Shown here: piece after piece, positions 45,009-54,204 of the stretch | How the letters are laid out: each line of letters begins with the position of its first letter | Numbering within the stretch: the first letter of the stretch is position 1 | Assembly: GCA_032718865.1 (NCBI GenBank) | Contig: JALUTQ010000037.1 | Location: 1,364,001-1,428,000, forward strand | Length of the DNA stretch: 64,000 bases | From: Tilletia caries | Lineage: Eukaryota > Basidiomycota > Exobasidiomycetes > Tilletiales > Tilletiaceae | Direction of reading: 5' to 3' | Made by a program: the position numbers and the translations under genes | Notes under the pieces: model-generated | The model's database searches: none | What the model saw: only the letters and a program-made list of their open reading frames with translations | What the model was told of the DNA's origin: nothing

Positions 45009-45120
45009 CTGATAAGCGTCAGGAAAATTCAAAACGGGGGTAGAATAGGCAAAACGAGGGTGATCTGGGGGTAAAAAGCGGGTGCTCGAATTCGCTGTGG
45101 GTAAAACGATGGTTGCCTCA
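45009..45120. repeat. GGGTAAAACG-motif repeat, left copy
   Basis: Contains ctgat-aag-cgtcaggaaaatt, then repeated g-rich units (aaaacgggggtag, aaaacgagggtgat, gtgggtaaaacgatggttgcctca). Its outer part is the inverted counterpart of 48840-48916, with several small indels. The two could be the ends of one 3.9-kb element or two copies of a small non-autonomous element. Confidence 0.55.
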
Positions 45121-45277
45121 ACTTGCCCTTCCGGCGATACAGTTCTGCCCTTGCGTCATCGGCCACTCTAAATTTGTAGTTCCAACAGTCTGGCTTACAA
45201 CTCTCTAGATTCCTATACAACTAGATTACAATACAGCGAAGATCGATACTTGGTGAAAATTTCTGCTTCTCTTCCAC

Positions 45278-46703
45278 CACGCACCACGCACATAGCCTCA
45301 GATCCCCAGGCTGCCCTCGAGCTCGGCGTTGTGTGTTCCACCGGTGATTGACCCGAACGTTCCGTCACACGTGACTTTTGTACGGCTCTTGAATCGCCTC
45401 CGCCCGCAGGGCAGCCTGGGCTAGAAAGTGCCGATTTGCTTGTACTGTAAAAAGACTTAGCGAAATTGACGGTTCTCTCGCTCACTCACAGCTTCTCACT
45501 GGTCACCGCTCGGCGCTCACCGCTCATCACTCACTGCTCGGACTGACTCTCTCACTCTCCTTCATCAGCACAGCGACGCAATGGGTACCCCGTACCGCCA
45601 CACCTTTCCCTCTCCGCTTGCGCACTGACGTTGATGAGGACGTCGTCTACGAAGCCTCAGCCTCGCAGTCAGTCCGTACTCACTCACTCACAATCAAAGA
45701 GATCAACAGCAGCCAGGATGAACGTAAACACAGGACAGACGTGGGCCTTCACACCATCACCAGACCTCATCTCCTCCCGCGCGCACACGATGGCCTCCCA
45801 AGGACCAGACGCAGGCACCGCAGATGCACACAGTACGTCGCTTCACCCCTTCCACCCAGCTCGCATTCGTAGCCCTTTCGTGACTGAACACTGTTCTCTT
45901 CCCTAGACAACTCATCGTCACCGGTACCTCCATCTTGGGCATCAAGTACCAGGACGGCATCATGCTCTCGGCCGACACTCTCGCCTCCTACGGCAGTCTC
46001 GCTGCTCGCACGCTTCATGGACGTCCGACGTATCATCAAGGTCGGCTAGAACACCATCGTCCGTCGTCTCAATGTGCTTCCTCTTCCGCCTCTTCCTCGC
46101 CTATCGCGATGTCCCCTCCTCCCTCGGCAGCACAGGCCTCATCATCCCCACTCGGTACGCCCCTCGGTCGTACCCTCGCTCTCATCTCGCCTCGTCGCCT
46201 CCCCCGACCAGGCCAAGCACGAATGGCTATCACTCAACCCGCCCAAGCATCACTTTGTCGTCGTCGGATGAGCATGAGGACTTCTTGCCTGCGCTGGTTC
46301 AGTTTCGCGCTCAGCTGGAGGATACCCTCACTTGTCGCTTCTCGACTTCTCGTTACCACCGCTGCCATTCATTCTGCTTGGAAATTGGAATCATTGCTTA
46401 TACTATTGCTGTCCAGTCGAGCGTTTCAGACTGAGCTTGATCTGCTCACTGTTGTGTGCTGACTGCTGCCAGCTGAGGTGCCGTGTGAGTGAGCGAGAGA
46501 AGCCTCGATTTCACTAAGTCTTTTTACAGTACAAGCAAATGTGGAGATTTCCGCCCAGGCTGCCCTGCGGGCAGGGCGGAGCCCGATCAGCCAGAAAAGT
46601 CACGTGACTTGGATTCTGGGTGATCATCAGAGGCGATCACGACACAAGCCCGGACCGAGGGCAGCCTGGTGATCTGAGGCTACCACGCACACCACGCACC
46701 ACC
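45278..46703. mobile_element. Inverted-repeat-flanked segment carrying a captured proteasome gene copy
   Basis: Arms 45278-45460 and 46514-46703 are inverted relative to each other. The innermost 27 bp are perfect (starting ctaagtctttttacag). Further out, the arms share the blocks cccaggctgccctgcgggc, aaaagtcacgtg, gagggcagcctgg and gatctgaggct, and both end in caccacgcacc repeats. The central 1.05 kb holds a broken copy of the proteasome beta-7 gene. Gene-derived sequence between long TIRs is the layout of Pack-type DNA elements. No target duplication could be identified. Confidence 0.6.
45720..46100 (+). pseudogene. Proteasome subunit beta type-7 (PSMB4/PRE4) pseudogene fragment
   Basis: The plus strand encodes LIVTGTSILGIKYQDGIMLSADTLASYGSLA, cited here as two parts: LIVTGTSILGIKYQDG and IMLSADTLASYGSLA. 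Both are diagnostic of the N-terminal mature region of proteasome beta-7. A preceding piece, MNVNTGQTWAF, with an intron-like block (45832-45906: GTACGT donor, CCCTAG acceptor) shows the copy kept an intron, so it is DNA-derived and not a retrocopy. After SLA a small insertion shifts the frame. The continuing homology (RFMDVRRIIKVG) is read one frame over and hits an in-frame TAG where Glu or Asp-Asn is expected. The rest of the subunit, including the GASGD region, is not recognisable. It cannot make a working subunit. Confidence 0.8.
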
Positions 46704-46729
46704 AGAGCTCGGCAAGTGAAGATAGTGAG

Positions 46730-47250
46730 CAATTTTTCGGACAAAGTATAGTGAAAGTGAAAGTGAAGGTCTCAGCCGGCCGACAAAGTATAGTTTAGTT
46801 ATGAAAAGTTGAGATAGTGACTACTAGTTTGAGCGCTTTTTGCGACCGTTGCGGCCACATAGAAGACCGCGGTGGTCCCTGGTTTTGTCTCATCAGAGCT
46901 CTACCAAATCACTAGGTAGTGAAGATAGTTGCAAGAGTTTTACAAAGTGATGTGAAATGAGGAGTGTCTAATAATATCATAAAGTGTTGATATCAACTGT
47001 GGTAGTAAACTATTAGTTACTTTCCTGACTGGATAGTTACTTACTAGCGACTACCTTAACTTGGCCGCACTACTAGTGATAGCAAGTGACTTCAAGTTCA
47101 ACATGAAGACGAACTCACTATCTCCATACTTTCTTCACTTTCCCGGCCCCACCAAAGTGAAAGTTCACTATCTTTTTTTCGACGGCTCGGAGGCCAAAGT
47201 ATAGTGAAAGTTTCACTACTAGTTCTCACTTCCAAGTTACAAAGTATACG
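46730..47250. repeat. AT-richer repeat block with caaagtatag motifs
   Basis: Motif caaagtatag or caaagtata occurs at about 46742, 46783, 47195 and 47240, several times followed by tgaaagt. Mirror-image pieces such as actttcactat are also present. Base composition is much lower in GC than in the neighbouring genes. Looks like a degenerate transposon interior; no coding capacity seen. Confidence 0.5.
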
Positions 47251-47274
47251 AAGTGAAGGAAGTTGCCGAGGCCT

Positions 47275-47330
47275 GCGCACCACGCACCACGCACCACACA
47301 CCACGCACCACACACACCACACGACAGGGC
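47275..47330. repeat. accacgcaccac short tandem repeat
   Basis: Irregular repeats of caccacgcac / caccacaca. The same motif sits at both outer ends of the inverted-repeat segment at 45278 and 46690. Confidence 0.7.
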
Positions 47331-47454
47331 TCGACACTCGACCTCGACGACGGCGCACTCGGTCTCGACGACGAGTCCGACTTCGGCGCCCCTTCTCATT
47401 GCTGCCCTAACCCTTCCGCTGCCTTGCTAACCCTCCTTGCCTAACCTCTCCCCC

Positions 47455-47690
47455 TCTGCTTCTCCCCGTCTGCTGCCCTCTTTTTCTGCTCCCCCCCTTT
47501 CCTTCTGCTCCACCCCCTGTCTGCTTCCTCCCCCGTGATCCTTCTCCGTCTGCTGCTCTCCCTCCCCGTCTGCTGCCATCCCCCGTCTGATACCCCTCTC
47601 CCCGTCTGCTGCCCTACCCCAACCCCGTCTGCTGCCAACCCCGTCTGCTGCCCTCCCTCCCCGTCTGCTGCCTTCCCCGTCTGTCTCTCT
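47455..47690. repeat. Pyrimidine-rich minisatellite, ccccgtctgctgcc core
   Basis: The core ccccgtctgctgcc, or gtctgctgcc with variable cct/ccc spacers, recurs about ten times with unit lengths of roughly 16-25 bp. It is non-coding. Confidence 0.7.
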
Positions 47691-47868
47691 TCTGCTCTTC
47701 TCTCTGTCTGCGCTTCTTTTCTCTCCTCTCGTTCAGAACAGTCTCATAGGGCACATCACACAGCGACAATTCGACGTTCCGACGACATATCTTCCATTAC
47801 TAACCCCTCTCGCTGCTCTGTTAGATATATGTATGTTATGTATGTCGTGTGTGTATGTATGTTAGACA

Positions 47869-48655
47869 CTGGAATGTAAGGAAGAGCACGGAGTGCCCCG
47901 GAATTTCCGCACTCCGGGGAGGACCTCCGCAGCAATTTCGGGGCCTCTCAGGGCATTCCGCATTCCGGTTAAATTACTCTTCTTTCGGGCGCAGAGCTCC
48001 GTATTCCGGGGAAAGATTCAAATTCGTACATCTGGAATTCCGGCTTCCGTCAAAATTTAGGCTTTGATCAATTTTCGATTCCGCATTCCGCAGCTCCCGG
48101 AATGCGGAATTTCGCCGGATTCCGGGACTCTCCTCCGCAGTCGCAAGATCATATGAAAACGAGTCGACCCCTTTCTAAATCGGCTTTGTACTCGTCCACA
48201 GTCTACATTGAAGCTCTGCATTGGCCATTTGATGCCTCACTCGCGTCCATTTGCTCCTCTTCAAGCCTCATGTGTCCTGTTGAGACCACAAGACTGGGTC
48301 TCCTCATATGTGAAACTCGCCGGAGAGTCTCATTGATAAATGAAACCCCGAATGAGACCCCACATCACGTGACCCCCCGGAATCTCCCGGAATCCGGCGG
48401 AATTTCGGGAGAATGAGCTTGTCTGACCACAGATTCCGCATTCCGCAAGAAAAGTTACGGCCAAAGCAAGATCTATTCCGCATTCCGGCTGAGCGGTACC
48501 AGGAAATTCCGGCTTCCTGCTTAAAAGGACTAAACTGACAAAAATTGAAAATCAGCATTCCGGGTTCCGGGTACCGCCGGAACTCTGCCCGGAGTGCCCC
48601 GGAATTCCTGCAAACCCATTCCGGGGTCTACTCCGTGCTCTTCCTTACTGGAATG
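47869..48655. mobile_element. Non-autonomous hAT-like element with 8-bp target duplication
   Basis: Body 47877-48647 (771 bp). The termini are a perfect 18-bp inverted repeat, TAAGGAAGAGCACGGAGT, flanked on both sides by the 8-bp direct repeat CTGGAATG (47869-47876 and 48648-48655). Eight-bp target duplication and a short TIR are the hAT-superfamily signature. The interior is packed with variants of attccgcattccg and ccccggaatt in both orientations, like the subterminal binding-site clusters of hAT elements. No transposase is encoded. Confidence 0.88.
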
Positions 48656-48716
48656 GATATGGTCTTTTGCTCCCTTACTTTAGCGGTTCGCGGCCGGTAC
48701 AGACCCAGCCTGATGC

Positions 48717-48916
48717 TACCCTCGTTTTACCCACGTTTTGCCCGTCTGACCAAAGTGGGTAAATCCGCACAAAACACAACATCTGCAGGGGTAAAACGAG
48801 GGTAGCCTCAGGTGGCGAACGGGGCGAACAGTAGGCAATCCGAGGGCAATCCGGGGGTGGAATCTACCCCCAAATCACCCACGTTTTACCCCTTTTCCAA
48901 TTTTCGTGACGATCAG
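48717..48916. repeat. GGGTAAAACG-motif repeat, right copy
   Basis: Contains accctcgttttacccacg, ggggtaaaacgagggtagcctc and cacccacgttttaccccttt, and ends with aattttcgtgac and gatcag. It is the inverted counterpart of 45009-45120. Its own inner units also face each other, so it may be a small self-contained inverted-repeat element. Confidence 0.55.
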
Positions 48917-49065
48917 CAATCAGTCTCGGGGAGGGGCATGAGCTGAGCTATGGGCAGGCGGCGACCTTATTCGATATCGGTCACGCCCTTTGCCCTGTGG
49001 TCAGCTTGCGTTCTGTGCCTAATCGCCCTGTACACGCTACGTACTCGATTTGTTCGCAAGTCATC

Positions 49066-49550
49066 TACGAGGTGGAGGACGAAAGTCTTCGAACGCACCT
49101 CAATTTTACTTAGTGTTTACACTCAAATCGCTCCTTCGGAGCTCTCAAAGGAAGTCCACAACCAATACAACAACTTGCGAGCGGAAAGCTGGAAATCATA
49201 CAGCGTGTACTTGAGCAACGTTTGTTCTTAAGTTGTCGGACCGGTTTCTGTCTGGGAAAAAGACGACTCTCAATAGGGTTAGGAGCAAAATGAAATCACT
49301 TAATAATTTACTAATTGAATAAAATCTCGGATTTTCACACTTTGCTCACGTACCCATTCGCAGACAAAAAAAAGCAGTCAGCTCTGAAGAGCAAAAAGGT
49401 GCCTATTCGTGTGTTCTATGCTTACCACCTTTCAGCTCACAAGTTGTTTGACTGGTTGTGGACTTCAATTGAGAGCCAAGTTTGAAGATTCTGAGTGTAA
49501 ACACTAAGTATTTCAGAAATCATTCGAAGACTTTCGTCCTCCACCTCGTA
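49066..49550. mobile_element. TA-flanked inverted-repeat element A
   Basis: Body 49068-49548 (481 bp) between TA dinucleotides. The ends share an inverted repeat starting CGAGGTGGAGGACGAAAGTC and continuing to TTCGAA (26 bp perfect). After a diverged gap a second block resumes (cttagtgtttacactca). No transposase. Its right TA is also the left TA of element B. Confidence 0.82.
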
Positions 49551-51001
49551 GTCTGGTCACACCAGACCGTCGCTCGCACGTGATGAAAGACAGATCCCGC
49601 GGAGACGGTCTGGCCACACTCGCCGAGTTTTGAGTGATGCCTCTCCATATCGGAGGGTTTTTTCGTTGCAGATTCCTTAGCTCGTTTCGTCCCACTTGCT
49701 CCCACTCGTTTCCACCGCACAGACCCCCCCCCCTTCCAAGTCCTCCAGTCTGAAAGTCAATCGATACACAATGGAACGCGTCCAAACTTCACAGGGGCCC
49801 ACAGTCGACCCTTCTGCATGAACCTGCCCAGCCACTGGAGCTGTAGAGAGAGAGGTTTGGAATCCGATTGTGTGGAATTTCTCTGGTAATCAGACTGTTG
49901 GATCGGGCACAGATCGGGCGGACTTTTTCTTTTCTTGTCGTCAGTGTCTCACTCTGGCGCCCACTCAAAACGAAGCGCAACTTTCTGCCTACAGCACATT
50001 CGACGACCACGAGCGAACTGACTTGACGATCTATCCCAAAACACCTGCAAGAGGATTTTGCTGGGCCATTGTTGCTTCAATCCAAATTTGAGAGTGTTCT
50101 GTGAAGATGTTGAGCGGTAGTTGGTGCGTGAAGTCGGGCTTGAACCAGCTCGATGGTGATTTTGGTGGAGAGGCATCACTCAAAACTCGGCGAGTGTGGC
50201 CAGACCGTCTCCACGGGATCTGTATATTTCATCCTCAGCAAAAAGTTGCGGCGGTTAACCAGAGGTATACCGTCGGCTGTATCCATGCCTCTGTAACGCC
50301 GGTGGTTAGCCTCCGACTTTATCGCTGGATCGCCGCTGGTTTTTGCTCACTCTGTCCGGTTGGCCGCTGGTCACCATCTGAGCGAATAAGACTCGTTTCT
50401 ACACCCGGCGGTTCTCGGCGGCAGCTCAGCGGCTATGCCGCTACCCCATCCTCACCGCCTCACCGTTCCTGGCGGCGTCACCCATTTGTCCGTCTGTGCG
50501 GACACCCGTCCGTCCTGCCTCAGGTTGCAGCGCCTGTCCCTACACTCTGCCAGCCTGCACACGGGTGACTACATCCTCAGCGTGCCATCTGTTCTCGTCA
50601 CTCCTATGTAAAAAAAATCGCGTTAAACGACGTTGTTGCGTCTTTTTTTTCACGATCACCTTGCTCCATTTTGCTGCAGGGACGGTTCGGACCTAACATA
50701 AAAAAAATTCCACGTGGGCTTCGCTAACCATTCGCGGGGAGAAACGGCTGTTGCCAACCAGGGGCGGTTGACAGCCGGTGAATGAGTGTCATGATGTCAT
50801 CCATTTTTGCAGGTTGTCGTGACAACGCCACGGCAAGGCGCCGGTTGCCGCCGATATACAGACGGTGGTCAGCGGCTCACCACAACCTGGCTGGAAGGCC
50901 GCTGGGTAACCGCAGGTGGACCGCCGCTAACCCGCCGTAGCAAAACGGATTTTTTGCTGAGTTTCATCACGTGCGAGCGACGGTCTGGTGTGACCAGACT
51001 A
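49549..51001. mobile_element. TA-flanked inverted-repeat element B (GTCTGGT family, copy 2)
   Basis: Body 49551-50999 (1449 bp) flanked by TA at 49549-49550 and 51000-51001. The TIRs are 38 bp and perfect, at 49551-49588 and 50962-50999. They start GTCTGGTCACACCAGACCGT and end in cacgtgatgaaa. The tip is a hairpin, as in copy 1 at 4.24 kb. Inside, a 56-bp inverted repeat (49591-49646 / 50167-50222, one mismatch) forms a nested structure. No transposase reading frame was found. Fits a Tc1/mariner-type MITE or deletion derivative. Confidence 0.85.
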
Positions 51002-53540
51002 GCAAGTCATCCATCTATGCTCGCGTTGCCTCTGTTCCAGACTGCGGCGGTTAGATGTAGCCCACTGCCCATGTGGCTTCACACGTTCTCAGCTTAAAGC
51101 ACCACCTTACGCTTAACAGCAGTCAGCGGGCGTCCAGATTGCTATACTCCAGGTCCATAGTATCTACAGTCGACGACCTTCTTGAAGGTGGAGGCAGAGC
51201 TCAGTAAGAGGCGGCAGCAACAGGAAGCGTGCACGACTATACGCGTTGTGCTTTTCTGCTGAGCACGCTGCGCACGTCCCCCGACCGTAGGTGAAGCGGT
51301 GAAGGCTATTCAGTCTACGCACAGAAGCAGCAGACAGACAGACAGACAGACAAGAAAATCGATTGAGTCCCGGATGCGTTGTCGCGTCACAGCGCGTCTA
51401 CAAACCCGCACGGGACGCGCTCTGTGTGTAAGGACCGGGTGCTGCAGATGTCAAGAAGAAATAGAAGCGCCGGCGACGTTCTCTGCATGAGCCCCAGAAT
51501 CTGGCAAGGCAAAGGCGCGTCTCATTTGGGTCGCGAGTCGCGATCAGCAACGCGTTGACAAGAACGTGTAGTAGCGTACTTCGGCGTTTCGTCCTCCTGG
51601 GTTTGGCGCTGCAAGGCACTCACTTGACCAATGATAAACATCTGGCATAATTGGCCCTATTTTGTCTATGGTCTATTGTTGGCCTATTTCCTTTGTTTCA
51701 AAAACTATAGGGGCGTGTCAGCTCACAAGGGACGCAGGGTGCTGCGATTCTTAGATATTAGAGAGACTTGACCTTGTTGGGAAGGTTAATTATGTGCATC
51801 AGAACGCAACTTGCGTGCTTCGACACCTTCACCAGTCGGCCTCGACGCCGCCGACCACTCCACCGCCTCGACGGACGGAAGTCGTTGACCTGAGCCCCTC
51901 CCTGCGCAGCCGACCGCCCACCCGAGGGGCGAGAGATGGTTGGACGCCCCGAAGATAAAACGTTCCGAGAATCTCGCACATCGGACGTGCTACGTTTTTC
52001 GTGAAGAGCAAGGAGCAGATGGCAGACCAGTGACCACAGGAAGGGCCTGCCGCCTGGACGTGAGCGCGGACTGCGGTACATACATACATACATACATACA
52101 TACATACATACATACATACATACATACATACACATGGCCAGTCTGCTCTCGCTTTAGCGAGGGACACTGACTCTTGTAATAATCTCGCCATTATTTTGCA
52201 GTGCATAGATTGCGATGCGGCGAATACTTTTTGACTTTGTCTGCCCCGGGGCCAATAATCCATTCTCACGCTCAGCCAGCATCCATAGCGTGAGGATTCA
52301 CAACACTTTACCGCTTTCATCGAAGTCTCTCATCCCACTCATCCACATTTATGCTGCACATGAATGATCTACAACCCTAACGCTAACCTTCCCTATTGCT
52401 CCTTACATACAGGCCCGAGGCGGACTGATTTCACGGCGGCCGGGGCGCGTGCACAAGGGTGCTGGGTGCAGTAGTAGTCGATGATTGGGCGATCCGCGAT
52501 ATGGCGATCCTGGTGGCCGAGGGGCGAGCGCTGGGTACGTGCCCGAAAATGCGCATGCTAACAACTGTCCCTCTTCTCGTCGCCTCGCCAGTCGCCTACC
52601 TAACCAACGTGTCCGGTTACGCTTTCATATTTCATTCGCCTCGTCGAGGCAGGCATGGCTACCCCAGAGGACCTCGTCGAGGTGGGAATTGGGTACGGCT
52701 ACACACACCATATCGCTGCTCCGCGGCCCATGCCGAAGACCCGAACGCAATCTTTGCAGCGCTTCACCAATATCACGCTGCACGCATGGACCGATGGCAA
52801 TGAGTGGCAGATTAGGACCATGATAAACGAGGCAGGCGGCGCCGCCACATTAGCATGGCTACATTACTGCCCTTGCAGCATGCCCTGCCAGCCTCGGCCC
52901 TCGCGTCGCTATTGGACTAACCACAAACCTTCTTCCAACACCCTGCTTCTATTTGACGTTTGACCCTTGCTTCTTTTCTTCGAAAGACCCCGTGAGGCGT
53001 GAGGCCGTGATGCTTCCTGCTTTCTGGGTTCCTGCTTCCTGCCCTGGCCCCTTCCTGTAACCATCGTCATCTGACTCGATTGCAGTACTTGACTCCGACC
53101 TTCGAACCTTCGTCCGCGCGTCCCCTTCTGCGACGTTTTATGATATTTCGTCCTCGCGCGCACCATCCTCGCATCTTCTCATTGCAGATCGAAGACTACG
53201 GCGAACGCTTTCCGATCTTCATCCCCAGCCTGACGCGATATCTCTCGCAAACATAGGTGTTCACCCGGCTAGCACCCGGCTGCAGGCCTCCCATCATCCT
53301 CCCGGAACCATTCTGCGACGCCTGCGGAGCGTTCTGCGACGCCTGGACCCGCGACTCATCAAATCATCGGTCATCGCCATATTACCTGCGCTGCACGGAC
53401 GCCCATAGGAGACACACGGGCCCATCGAACCCTTGTTGCTCAGAGAACCGCACCGCCTTCCAGTAACTTTCCCGAACGCACCGTCCTACTTCTCATTCGG
53501 CTTCCCAGGCTACAACAGCCGTAGCCTAAGGTACCAGCGG
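51002..53540. other. Gene-poor right part of the transposon island
   Basis: No supported gene. Present are a (gaca)n stretch near 51335-51352, a (taca)n microsatellite near 52077-52134, and scattered short open frames without family signals. Some of the 52.4-54.1 kb DNA may be spliced 5'UTR or regulatory sequence of the forkhead-like gene. Confidence 0.45.
52077..52134. repeat. Microsatellite (TACA)n
   Basis: About 14 uninterrupted taca units. Confidence 0.95.
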
Positions 53541-53544
53541 GAAA

Positions 53545-53909
53545 GAATTGGTTTCTTACCGTCAAGGGTCCCTTCTTGTACGTGCCCCTCCCTCGGCCGG
53601 CTAGTTGTCCCAGCCTCGGCGACGTGTGGCTGTCACTACCTACTCAAGAGGATGATGTGCTGATGGCCCACTGTGTCTCCCCTCAACAGATAGATATCTG
53701 CCTTTTCCCTCTTCTCTTTCCCTTTCCCCTCGGTAGGAATCTGTTTCTGACCGTCAAGGGCCCCTTCGGTACGTTTTCCTCCCTCGACCGGCCAGGCATC
53801 CCAGCCTTGGCGACGTGTGGCTGAGACAATATGCTCAAGAGAACGATGTGCTGATAGCCCACTGTGTTTCCCCTCTGCAGATAGGTCTCTATTTTACCTT
53901 TCCCCTTCC
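53545..53909. repeat. Imperfect tandem duplication, unit about 191 bp
   Basis: Copy one starts at 53545 and copy two at 53736. Both contain the series accgtcaaggg, cgacgtgtggctg, ctcaagag, gatgtgctgat, gcccactgtgt and end in acagatag / gcagatag, with many substitutions between copies. Each copy ends in an acceptor-like sequence, so duplicated 5' non-coding exons of the downstream gene are possible. Confidence 0.75.
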
Positions 53910-54204
53910 CTTCCTCAGCCTATACCTCACCGAATCGTCGCCATATTTCCGACGCAGGGCGAACCGTAGGACGCGCTTCACAACGGGCGATATCCTCTCG
54001 ACATCATCCTGAAGAAGCTGGAGCCTATCGCGCTGCCACATCCGTCCTCGATAAACCCATTTCGACCACCCGCGAGTTATTTGACCCGAAGCCTAGAGAG
54101 GTAGGTGTTCGACCCTGATTCCCCTTCCGTGCCTTAAGAAGGTGTGTCTGACGATCTGCTCATCTCGCGCTTTATGCTTCAATGAACGGTCGCGCCTCTG
54201 CAGA

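Noticed and set aside
45720..46100. Retrocopy explanation for the PSMB4 fragment
   Set aside because: An intron-like GTACGT...CCCTAG block is retained at the expected place and there is no poly-A tail.
48950..49231. 93-codon plus-strand frame
   Set aside because: It runs through the left inverted repeat of element A and has no family signal.
51758..52320. Minus-strand frames with MYVC repeats
   Set aside because: Translation of the TACA microsatellite; no independent coding evidence.
52459..52963. Overlapping plus-strand frames of 85-114 codons
   Set aside because: No recognisable domain, no convincing splice partners and competing frames of equal length; left as unannotated DNA.
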